A stretch of DNA of 64,000 bases, taken from assembly GCA_965198915.1 (NCBI GenBank), contig CBDAQC010000006.1, forward strand, positions 558,001-622,000, given 5' to 3'. Each line of letters starts with the position of its first letter. Position 1 is the stretch's first letter. This DNA is from BOG-908 sp965198915 (lineage in GTDB: Bacteria; Pseudomonadota; Alphaproteobacteria; Acetobacterales; Acetobacteraceae). Position numbers and translations under genes: made by a program. Below, in pieces: positions 51,187 to 58,594 of this stretch. The notes below the pieces were generated by a model. That model had not been told where the DNA came from, searched no databases, and saw nothing but the letters and a program-made list of their open reading frames with translations.

Positions 51187-52509
51187 TCACACAGGCAGCC
51201 GCACCCGCGCGCGCAGCCCGCCCATCGGGCTGTCCTCCAGCGTGATGTCGCCGCCATGCGCGCGCACGATATCACGCGCGATGGTCAGCCCCAGGCCGGT
51301 GCCCCCGGCGGCGCCGCTCTCGAACGGCCGGAACACGCTTTCGCGCCGGTCGGACGGGATGCCCGGCCCGTTGTCGTCCACCATCACCAGCGCCGAACGT
51401 CCCAGCGTGGCGGCCGACAGCACCACCTGGCCGGCGTGGCGGCGCGCGTTGTCCACCAGGTTGGTCAGCGCCCGGCGCACCGCGTCCTGACGCAACTGTA
51501 CGGTTAGCGGGCCGGGCGCGTCCACCGTCACCGCGGCGCCGGCGCGGCGCGCGCTGGCGGCCACATCCTCCAGCATCTCCGGCAGGTCCACCGGCTGCGC
51601 CTGTTCGGCCTGCTCGCCGCGGGCAAAGGCCAGGTAGCCGCTGATCATGCGCTCCATCTCCTCCACGTCCGCCGTCATCTCGGCGGCGTCGACGGCGAGC
51701 GGGCCTTCGGCGGGCAGCATGGCCAACGCCAGGCGCAGGCGGGTCAGCGGCGTGCGCAAATCGTGGCTGACGCCGGCCAGCATCTCGGTCCGCTGCGTCA
51801 GGAAGCGGCGTATGCGCTCCTGCATCCGGTTGAAGGCGGTGGCCGCCTTGCGCACTTCGGTGGCGCCTTCGGGCCGGATCGCCCCGGTGTCCCGCCCCAG
51901 GCCGAAGTTTTCCGCGGCCGCGGCCAGCCGCCGTATCGCGCGCACCTGGTTGCGCATGAAAAGCGCCGCGATGCCGAACAGCAGGATGGAGCTGCCGCCC
52001 AGCCACAGCACGTAGACGTAGATCATGCTGGTGTAGAGCCGCTTGCGCGGCGCCTCCACGTGCAGCACGCCCTGGCGCAACTGCACGTCGATCAGCACGG
52101 AGTTCGGGTCGTGCGTCCAGTCCATCGCGAACGGCCGGCCCACCCTTTCGCGTAAGGCCGCTGCCAGGTCGTCATCCATCGGCCCCAGGATGTTCACCCG
52201 CTTGGGGTCCGGCGGCAGATGCGCGCCCGGCCGCACCTGCATGCGCAGCTCGAAATCGGTCAGGCTGGTGCGCAGGATCCAGGCCTGGTCGGACGCGTCA
52301 TCGGTGGAGTTCAGCAGGCGTATGGTCTGCTCGATCTCGCCCGCCACGGCGCCCGACAGCCGGCGGGAGATCAGGTCCAGGTGGCTGCCGTAGAAGATCA
52401 GCAGCGCGATGGCCTGCACAACGACAAGCGGGATCAAAATTATCAGCAGCGAGCGCCCGAGCAAGCTGCGCGGCAGGAACTTGCGCGTAGGCCGATCCCA
52501 AGCAGTCAT
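51187..52509 (-). CDS. EnvZ-like sensor histidine kinase
   Basis: A 440-residue inner-membrane kinase: TM1 (SLLIILIPLVVVQAIALLIF), a periplasmic loop (about 45-155), TM2 (YVYVLWLGGSSILLFGIAALF), a HAMP linker, HisKA with phospho-His in LAGVSHDLRTPLTRLRLAL, and HATPase_c with NLVDNARRHAG, DDNGPGIP and GGTGLGLTIA. The domain layout and SHDLRTPLTR are as in EnvZ-type osmolarity/envelope sensors of alphaproteobacteria. It follows the OmpR-type regulator on the same strand, separated by one repeat arm. Confidence 0.92.
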   Translation of the reverse strand: MTAWDRPTRKFLPRSLLGRSLLIILIPLVVVQAIALLIFYGSHLDLISRRLSGAVAGEIEQTIRLLNSTDDASDQAWILRTSLTDFELRMQVRPGAHLPPDPKRVNILGPMDDDLAAALRERVGRPFAMDWTHDPNSVLIDVQLRQGVLHVEAPRKRLYTSMIYVYVLWLGGSSILLFGIAALFMRNQVRAIRRLAAAAENFGLGRDTGAIRPEGATEVRKAATAFNRMQERIRRFLTQRTEMLAGVSHDLRTPLTRLRLALAMLPAEGPLAVDAAEMTADVEEMERMISGYLAFARGEQAEQAQPVDLPEMLEDVAASARRAGAAVTVDAPGPLTVQLRQDAVRRALTNLVDNARRHAGQVVLSAATLGRSALVMVDDNGPGIPSDRRESVFRPFESGAAGGTGLGLTIARDIVRAHGGDITLEDSPMGGLRARVRLPV

Positions 52510-52535
52510 CGGGCGGGACAGAAGCGCGACAGCGG

Positions 52536-52585
52536 AGCAAAAGCTTTTTGGTTCTTTTTCTCGAAAAAGAACCGCTTGCTTTCTT
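52536..52585. repeat. Single AT-rich repeat arm
   Basis: GCAAAAGCTTTTTGGTTC..., TTTTCTCGAAAAAG, AACCGCTTGCTTTC. The half-centre GCGCGACAGCGGA precedes it. It lies between the response regulator and its kinase. Confidence 0.87.
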
Positions 52586-52587
52586 CC

Positions 52588-53295
52588 CTAAACACCTGGC
52601 TTCAACACGTAGCCGCGCCCCCGAACCGTATGCAGGAACCGGGGCTCCCGCGGGTCGGCCTCGATCTTGCGCCGCAGCCGCGTCACCTGCACGTCGATCG
52701 CGCGCTCCCCCGTCTCGTCCATGCTCAGCGCGGCCGCGATGTCCTCGCGCGTGAACACCTCGTTCGGCCGGGCGGCCAGCGCCGCCAGCAGCGCGCTCTC
52801 GCCGCCCGTCAGGTGCAGCGGCCCGTCAGGCCCGCTCAGCTCGGCGCGGGCCGGGTCGAAACTGAGCGGGCCCAGGCGTAGCGGGCCGGCCGGCGCCGTC
52901 TCGGCAGCCACGCCCGCCGAGCGGCGCAGCATCGCGCGCAGGCGCAGCACCAGCTCGCGCGGTTCGAACGGCTTGCCCAGATAGTCGTCGGCCCCGCTTT
53001 CGAAGCCGGCGATGCGGTCCTCCGGGGCGCCGCGGGCAGTCAGCAGCAGGATCGGCACGCCGGCGCGCTCGGCACGCAGGGACGCGGTCAGCGCCAGGCC
53101 GGTCTCGCCCGGCATCATCACGTCCAGCACCAGCGCGTCCGGCGCCAGAAAGCGCATCTTGTCGCGCGCATCCGCCGCGTGGGTGGCGGTGCTCACCCGG
53201 AACCCGTTCTCCGCCAGATACCGGCTGAGCAGGGTGCGCAAGCGGGCGTCGTCATCGACGACGAGCACATGGGCGTCTGTAAGTTCGTCTGACAT
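52588..53295 (-). CDS. OmpR-family response regulator
   Basis: A 235-residue receiver plus winged-helix DNA-binding protein. VLVVDDDARLRTLL and ALVLDVMMPGETG (phospho-Asp), LLTARGAPEDR and GKPFEPREL complete the receiver; the C-terminal trans_reg_C domain has LTGGESALLAALAARPNEVF and TRLRRKIEADPREPRFLHTV. ATG 53295 has GAGG 7 nt upstream. It is sandwiched between a MarR regulator and an EnvZ-like kinase on the same strand, which most likely form one operon. Confidence 0.93.
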   Translation of the reverse strand: MSDELTDAHVLVVDDDARLRTLLSRYLAENGFRVSTATHAADARDKMRFLAPDALVLDVMMPGETGLALTASLRAERAGVPILLLTARGAPEDRIAGFESGADDYLGKPFEPRELVLRLRAMLRRSAGVAAETAPAGPLRLGPLSFDPARAELSGPDGPLHLTGGESALLAALAARPNEVFTREDIAAALSMDETGERAIDVQVTRLRRKIEADPREPRFLHTVRGRGYVLKPGV

Positions 53296-53309
53296 GGAGC
53301 TGCCTCGGG

Positions 53310-53828
53310 TCACACGCTAGCACGGCGCGCCGGCTTGCCACTGTCTGATTCGTCGAGCCACGCCTGGCCCTCCGGGCCGATCAGGGCGCGCAGGACACGC
53401 CGGAAGCCCTCGACGGCCGGCCCGCCCGCCTCGCGATAGGCGGCCAGCAGGCGCTCGCGCTGGCGCTCGAACAGCGCGCGTTCCAGCGCCTCTCCCGCCT
53501 CGGTCAGGCGCAGATGCCGCTGCCGGCGGTCGGTCCGGCCCACTGTCAGCGTGACCAGCTCGGCCGCCTGCAGGCTGGTGAGCACGCGGGCCAGGCTCTG
53601 CTTGGTGATGCCCAGCACGGTGAGCAGGCCGGTGACGGTGATGCCCGGGGCGCGGGCGATAAAATGCAGCGCGCGGTGATGCGCACGACCCAGGCCGGCG
53701 TCCTCCAGCAGCGGGTCGGCGGCGGCGGCAAAGTCCCGCCAGGCGAGGAAGAGCATGTCCTGGGCCTGGCGTAGCTGCTCTTCGCGCAGGAAGAGGAGGG
53801 CGCTGCCTGGTGGGTTCGCGTCGGCCAT
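53310..53828 (-). CDS. MarR family transcriptional regulator
   Basis: A 172-residue winged-helix regulator. After a short N-terminal tail it has LGRAHHRALHFIARAPGITV, the recognition helix in LGITKQSLARVLTSLQAAEL and the wing VGRTDRRQRHLRLTEAG. ATG 53828 is chosen at the family start; the reading frame upstream runs through a repeat arm and is not protein-like. It ends 14 nt before the OmpR-type gene. The ligand is unknown. Confidence 0.9.
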   Translation of the reverse strand: MADANPPGSALLFLREEQLRQAQDMLFLAWRDFAAAADPLLEDAGLGRAHHRALHFIARAPGITVTGLLTVLGITKQSLARVLTSLQAAELVTLTVGRTDRRQRHLRLTEAGEALERALFERQRERLLAAYREAGGPAVEGFRRVLRALIGPEGQAWLDESDSGKPARRASV

Positions 53829-53832
53829 TGGG

Positions 53833-53987
53833 AGGAAGAAAGGCCTTCTTTTTTGAAAAAAGAAGCAAAAAACTTTTGGGCGGCGCTGTCGCGGACTTGC
53901 CGGAGACGGCGAGGCGCTGGCCGCGGCGTGAGGAGCGAAGTTTTTGGTTCTTTTTTTCAAAAAAGGACTGCTTGCTTCCTTACTTCC
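53833..53987. repeat. AT-rich paired hairpin repeat unit
   Basis: Left arm 53833-53879 (GGAAGAAAGGCCTTC..., TTTTTTGAAAAAAG, AAGCAAAAAACTTTTGG) and right arm 53936-53987, with stem GGTTC and GGACT (G-U compatible). The centre is CGGCGCTGTCGCGGACTT. It separates the divergent MarR gene and the methyltransferase. Confidence 0.9.
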
Positions 53988-54014
53988 TTAACCGAACTGA
54001 GTTTGGATGCTGGC

Positions 54015-54788
54015 ATGATCGTCCGCTCAGAGACGCCGATCGATTACGGCCTGGCGGCCGAGGATTACGGCGCCTACCGGCAGGGCTTTCCGCTGGAGTT
54101 CTTCCGCAAGCTGCACGCTTTGCAGGTGGGCCTGCCCGGTCAGCGGCTGCTGGACCTGGGCACCGGGACCGGCCTGCTGGCGCGCGAATTCGCCCGGCGT
54201 GGCTGCCTGGTGACGGGGGTGGATTTCTCCGCGCGGCTGCTGGGCGTGGCAGAGGCGGCCAACGCCGGCGAGGTGGTGCGGCCCACCTATCTGCGGCTGC
54301 GGGCCGAGGCCACGCGCCTGCCGGCCGCGAGCTTCGACGTGGTCGCCGCCGCGACGAGCTGGCACCTGTTCAACCGGCCAGCCGCGGCGCGGGAAGCGCG
54401 CCGGGTGCTGCGGCCGGGCGGGCGCCTGCTGATCGCGCATCTGGACTGGCACACGGCGCCGGGCACGGTGGCCGCGGCCACGCTGCGGCTGATGCGCCGC
54501 TACGCGCCAGGCGGCGAGGGACCGTCCAGCTTCGTCTTCCCCGATTGGGTGGAGGATTTGACGGCGGCCGGCTTCGGATCTTGGGAGGTGTTCGGCGGGA
54601 CGGTGGCGCTGAGCTACACCCCGCATGCATGGCGCGGGCGGGTGCGCGCCAGCCAGCGCGGCGCGCCGTCCATGGGACGGCTGGAGCTGGACCGGTTCGA
54701 TGCTTCGCTGGGGCGCATGCTGGCGCGGCAGTTTCCGGGGCCGCTGCTTTCGGTGGACCATCGGGTGTTTGCGTTGGTGGCGCGGTAG
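54015..54788 (+). CDS. Class I SAM-dependent methyltransferase
   Basis: A 257-residue Rossmann methyltransferase (UbiE/MenG/type-11-like). Motif I is LLDLGTGTGLLAREFA, motif II LVTGVDFSARLL, post-I acidic residue in VDF, and AREARRVLRPGGRLLIAHLDW in the C-terminal half. Substrate not readable. ATG 54015 is used; the frame is open into the repeat upstream. It stands alone between two repeat units. Confidence 0.88.
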   Translation: MIVRSETPIDYGLAAEDYGAYRQGFPLEFFRKLHALQVGLPGQRLLDLGTGTGLLAREFARRGCLVTGVDFSARLLGVAEAANAGEVVRPTYLRLRAEATRLPAASFDVVAAATSWHLFNRPAAAREARRVLRPGGRLLIAHLDWHTAPGTVAAATLRLMRRYAPGGEGPSSFVFPDWVEDLTAAGFGSWEVFGGTVALSYTPHAWRGRVRASQRGAPSMGRLELDRFDASLGRMLARQFPGPLLSVDHRVFALVAR

Positions 54789-54790
54789 TA

Positions 54791-54949
54791 CGGCAGGAAG
54801 GCCTTCTTTTCTGAAGAAAAGAAGCAAAAGACTTTTGTCTCTCCCCTGCTGCAGCGCTCCGGTATTTTCAGGAGGCGCACGACTGCTGCAACTGCGGGGG
54901 AGCAAAGTTTTTTGGTCCTTTTTTTCAAAAAAGGACTGCTTGCTTCCCT
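54791..54949. repeat. AT-rich paired hairpin repeat unit
   Basis: Left arm 54791-54839 (GGCAGGAAGGCCTTC..., TTCTGAAGAAAAG, AAGCAAAAGACTTTTG); right arm 54900-54949 with stem GGTCC...GGAC, a compensated change relative to GGTTC...GAAC. The centre is CCCTGCTGCAGC and CTGCAACTGCGG. Confidence 0.9.
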
Positions 54950-54951
54950 AC

Positions 54952-56850
54952 CTAGATCGCCACCCGCACGCCCAGCTCCACCACCCGATCACTCGGAATG
55001 CGGAAGAACTCCGTCGCCGGCACCGCATTGCGGGCCATCAGCAGGAACAGCCACAGGCGCCAGAGCGACAGCTTTGGCGCCATGGCACGCACCAGAACCT
55101 CGCGGCCCAGAAAGTAGCTGACCTGCATCGGTTCGAACGGGATGCCGCGCGCGCCCAGATCCTCCAGCGCGCGCGGCACGTTCGGACTCTCCATGAAGCC
55201 GTAGCGCAGCAATACGCGGTGTATGCCGGGCGCCAGTTCGATGACCTCGGTGCGGCGCTCGGGGCCGGCTTCCGGCTCGTCCAGCGTGGTGACGGTGACG
55301 AACAGCACGCGCTCGTGCAGCACCTTGTTGTGCTTGAGGTTGTGCAGCAGGGCCGCGGGCACGTAGTCCGGGTTGCCGGTCAGGAACACGGCTATGCCCG
55401 GCACGCGCACGGTGCGCGACTGCGGCAGGCGGGCGAGGAAGCTGGCCAGCGGCAGGCTGTCCTGCTTCCAGCGGCTGAACATCAGGTCCCGCCCCTGTTT
55501 CCAGGTGGTCATCATCGCCATCAGCGCCGCGGCCACCGCCAGCGGCACCCACCCGCCGTCCAGGATCTTCAGGGTGTTGGCGGCGAAGAACACGAAATCT
55601 ATGGCGAAGAAGCCGCCCCAGACGGCCACGGCCACCCAGGCCGGCCAACCGAACTGGCGGCGGAAGACGATGCTGGCCAGAAAACAAGTGCAAAGGAACG
55701 TGCCGGTGACCGCAATACCGTAGGCGGATCCCAGCGCATCGCTGCCCCGGAAGGTGAGGACCAGGATCAGCACGCCCACCAGCAGCGCGTTGTTCACCTG
55801 CGGGACGAAGATCTGCCCCTCCTCGGTATTGCTGGTGTGGCGCACCGTCAGGCGCGGCAGAAAGCCCATCTGCATGCATTGCCGGGCGATGGAGAACGCG
55901 CCGGAGATCAGCGCCTGGCTGGCGATCACCGCGGCCAGGGTGGAGAGCACCACCAGCGGCAGGCGCAGCCAGAGCGGGCCGAGCAGGAAGAACGGGTTCT
56001 CCACCGCCGCGCGGTCCGACATGACGAGCGCGCCCTCGCCGAAGTAGTTCAGCACCAGCGAGGGCAGGACCAGGAACAGCCAGGCGAAACGGATGGGCTT
56101 GGCGCCGAAATGGCCCATATCCGCGTACAGCGCCTCCGCGCCGGTAACGGCCAGCACCACCGCACCCAGCGCCACGAAGGCCAGCCAGCCGTGATGCAGG
56201 CAGAACACCACGCCGTGTTGCGGCATCAGCGCCTGCAGCACGGACGGGTCCCGGGTGATGCCGATGGCGCCCAATACGCCTATGGTGACGAACCAGACGA
56301 CCATCACCGGGCCGAATATCTTGCCCACGGCGCCGGTGCCGCGCGACTGGATGGCGAACAGCGCGATGATGATCACCACGGAGGCCGGCACCACGAACTG
56401 GCTGGCCTGCGGGATGGACACCTCCAGCCCCTCGATGGCGCCAAGTACGGAGATGGCGGGCGTGATTGCGCCGTCCCCGAACAGCAGGCAGGCACCGCCT
56501 ATGCCGGTCAGCGCCACGGCCCAGTGCAGGCGCGGGTTGTTGACCACGCGCTGTGCGAGCGCCATCAGGGCCAGTATGCCGCCTTCGCCCCGATTGTCCG
56601 CGCGCATGACGAGCAGGACGTATTTGATGGTGACGATGAGTATCAGCGCCCAGAAGATCAGCGACAGGCAGCCGATGATCTCCCCGTTGCTGATGGCGCG
56701 GCCGCCGAACAGCGAGAGGATCGCCTTGAAGGCGTAAAGCGGGCTGGTGCCGATATCGCCATAGACGACGCCCAGGACCCCCACGAGCGCGCCGAGCTTG
56801 GGCAGTCCGCGCTGTAGCTTGGCGGAGTCGGCATGGCTAAGCTGGTTCAT
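54952..56850 (-). CDS. kup: KUP-type potassium uptake protein
   Basis: A 632-residue K+ transporter with about 12 transmembrane helices (residues about 15-430) and a cytoplasmic C-terminal domain. Signatures are VVYGDIGTSPLYA, RADNRGEGGILAL, GDGAITPAISVLGAIEGL and VLAVTGAEALYADMGHFG. It takes up K+ with H+, matching low-K+ or acid growth. The start is ATG 56850; the frame is open further upstream, but the family begins here. Both ends touch a repeat unit or another gene. Confidence 0.94.
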   Translation of the reverse strand: MNQLSHADSAKLQRGLPKLGALVGVLGVVYGDIGTSPLYAFKAILSLFGGRAISNGEIIGCLSLIFWALILIVTIKYVLLVMRADNRGEGGILALMALAQRVVNNPRLHWAVALTGIGGACLLFGDGAITPAISVLGAIEGLEVSIPQASQFVVPASVVIIIALFAIQSRGTGAVGKIFGPVMVVWFVTIGVLGAIGITRDPSVLQALMPQHGVVFCLHHGWLAFVALGAVVLAVTGAEALYADMGHFGAKPIRFAWLFLVLPSLVLNYFGEGALVMSDRAAVENPFFLLGPLWLRLPLVVLSTLAAVIASQALISGAFSIARQCMQMGFLPRLTVRHTSNTEEGQIFVPQVNNALLVGVLILVLTFRGSDALGSAYGIAVTGTFLCTCFLASIVFRRQFGWPAWVAVAVWGGFFAIDFVFFAANTLKILDGGWVPLAVAAALMAMMTTWKQGRDLMFSRWKQDSLPLASFLARLPQSRTVRVPGIAVFLTGNPDYVPAALLHNLKHNKVLHERVLFVTVTTLDEPEAGPERRTEVIELAPGIHRVLLRYGFMESPNVPRALEDLGARGIPFEPMQVSYFLGREVLVRAMAPKLSLWRLWLFLLMARNAVPATEFFRIPSDRVVELGVRVAI

Positions 56851-57018
56851 GTGTGCGCGGGATTTACGCTCGTTGGGGCTTTGGTGCAACGCAGCGCAGG
56901 GTAGCTTGGGAAGCACTGCTGCTTCGTGAATGGGCGGCATCGGGCAAGCAGCAAGGCCCTGGGGTTCGGGCAGGCTGAAACCGAGGCTCGGGCGCGGCGG
57001 GCCGGGGCGCGTGCGCAG

Positions 57019-57720
57019 TCAGGTGGGGGGCGCGCTTCGGTGGCCGAAGATGGCACTGCCCACGCGAATCTGGGTGGCGCCGCAGGCAATGGCGGCTTCG
57101 AAATCGCCGGACATGCCCATGGACAGGACGGGCAGGTTGTGGGCGCCGGCCAGGCGGGCGAGCGCCTGGAAAAACGGCTCGGGCGGCTGGTCGGCGGGCG
57201 GAATGCACATCAGGCCTTGCAGGGCGGCGCCGAAACGGGCGCGGCATTCGGCGATGAAGGAAGGTGCCGCGCCGGTCGGGATGCCGGCTTTCTGCGGCTC
57301 GTCGCCGATATTGACCTGGACCAGCAGGTTGGGAACGCGGCCGGCGCGCTCGGCGGCCAGAGCGAGGGCGTCGGCCAGGCGAGGGCGGTCCAGCGTCTCT
57401 ATCGTGTCGGCAATGCGCACGGCGTCCGCGGCCTTGTTGGTCTGCAGCGCGCCGATAAGATGCAGGCGAAGCTGCGGGTTGGCAGCGCGCAGACCGGCGA
57501 ACTTGGCGTGGGCCTCCTGCACGCGGTTCTCGCCGAAGGTGAACTGGCCACAATCGAGCGCCGCCTGCACGGCAGCGGCCGGATGGGTCTTGGACACGGC
57601 GACGAGTGTGACCTCTTCCGGGTGGCGGCCGGCGCGCTCCGCGGCGTGCGCGATGCGGGCGCGAATAGCCTGTAGCGCCGCGGCAACGTCGTGGTCGGAT
57701 ACGTCCATGACCTCAGGCAT
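57019..57720 (-). CDS. YggS family pyridoxal-phosphate homeostasis protein
   Basis: A 233-residue PLP-binding protein (PLPBP/YggS). The PLP lysine is in TLVAVSKTHPAAA; GENRVQEAHAKFAGL, LHLIGALQTNKA, VQVNIGDEPQKAG and LSMGMSGDFEAAI are family signatures. It has no known enzymatic activity and buffers PLP. ATG 57720 is preferred (GGGG 5 nt upstream); ATG 57708 is possible. In other alphaproteobacteria it is beside leuS/lptE; here DUF3576 is in between, divergent. Confidence 0.93.
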   Translation of the reverse strand: MPEVMDVSDHDVAAALQAIRARIAHAAERAGRHPEEVTLVAVSKTHPAAAVQAALDCGQFTFGENRVQEAHAKFAGLRAANPQLRLHLIGALQTNKAADAVRIADTIETLDRPRLADALALAAERAGRVPNLLVQVNIGDEPQKAGIPTGAAPSFIAECRARFGAALQGLMCIPPADQPPEPFFQALARLAGAHNLPVLSMGMSGDFEAAIACGATQIRVGSAIFGHRSAPPT

Positions 57721-57903
57721 GGGTGCCCCAGCCAGGCCGGTCAAGCAGCGGGCGCGCCGCGCCGGCCGGATCGGACGTTTTCTGCGGCTTGTTCCCTAGA
57801 AAACAGGCCTTGCCAGTTTCCGGCCGCCGCTTGGCGCAACCATCGTCCGGCGCTAGACAAGCCCAGGCCCGCGATCGCGCCGGCCTGTGTTCGTCAGGAT
57901 ACC

Positions 57904-58422
57904 ATGGCCCGCTCCGTCGCCCGCACCTACGCCCAGATTGCGATCCTGCTGCCAATGGCGGCCCTGGCGGGCTGCGGCGGCGGCAATAACGGGTCCGCCA
58001 AGCCGCTCGCCGACGCTGCTTATGCCGACCCGAACGGCCTGACCCCGCCCGCGATCGTGCCCGGCAAGAGCAAGAGCAACGCCCAGCAGGAATCCGACGC
58101 GGCGTTGCAGGTGAACAAGTATCTGTGGCGCGGGGCGCTGGAGACGCTGCAGTTCATGCCGTTTGCCTCCACGGACCCGTTTGGCGGCGTGATCGTGACG
58201 GATTGGTATTCGCCGCCGACCACGACCGGCGAGCGGTTCAAGGCGACCGCCTACGTGCTGGGCCGGCAGTTGCGGGCGGACGGCGTGCACGTGACGATCT
58301 TCCGCCAGACGCGCGAGGACGGCGAGTGGACGGACGCGCCGGTAAACCCGCAGACCGCGACCGACATCGAGAGCAAGATCTTGGCGCGGGCGCGGGAGTT
58401 GCGGGCGCAGGGCACTAGCTAA
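57904..58422 (+). CDS. DUF3576 domain-containing lipoprotein
   Basis: A 172-residue protein with an N-terminal signal and lipobox (PMAALAGC). Mature residues match DUF3576: NKYLWRGALETLQFMPFAS, DPFGGVIVTDWYSPP, ERFKATAYVLGRQLRADGV and ATDIESKILARARELR. The family is typically found upstream of leuS-lptE in alphaproteobacteria, as here, implying an envelope role linked to LPS assembly. Function is not established. A repeat unit starts at the base after the stop. Confidence 0.9.
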   Translation: MARSVARTYAQIAILLPMAALAGCGGGNNGSAKPLADAAYADPNGLTPPAIVPGKSKSNAQQESDAALQVNKYLWRGALETLQFMPFASTDPFGGVIVTDWYSPPTTTGERFKATAYVLGRQLRADGVHVTIFRQTREDGEWTDAPVNPQTATDIESKILARARELRAQGTS

Positions 58423-58582
58423 GGCAAGAAAGGCCTTCTTTTTTGAAAAAAAGAAGCAAAAAACTTTTGCTTCCCCGCCTGCCGCACGGCGTGTGCTGGT
58501 CTTTCGACGCGCGCATCGGCAGCAGCGGAGAGAGAAAAGTTTTTTGGTTCTTTTTTTCAAAAAAGAACCGCTTCCTTCCTTC
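58423..58582. repeat. AT-rich paired hairpin repeat unit
   Basis: Left arm 58423-58472 (AAGAAAGGCCTTC..., TTTTTTGAAAAAAAG, AAGCAAAAAACTTTTGC) and right arm 58533-58582 (AAAAGTTTTTTGGTTC..., GAACCGC). The centre is CCCGCCTGCCGCACGG. It lies inside the DUF3576-leuS interval, with the left end at the stop codon. Confidence 0.9.
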
Positions 58583-58594
58583 TGATTGCCAGCA

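Noticed and set aside
53833..53960. N-terminal extension of the MarR frame through the repeat arm
   Set aside because: The KKRTKNF... and VFCFFFQKRRPFF residues come from repeat sequence and recur in many unrelated frames, so they are not protein.
54625..56817. Plus-strand open frame of 730 codons across kup
   Set aside because: Antisense of kup; rich in His, Gln and Arg, no domain and no start context.
4121..58582. CRISPR array
   Set aside because: The repeats are dispersed singles and inverted pairs at gene borders, not evenly spaced direct repeats with unique spacers, and no cas genes are present.
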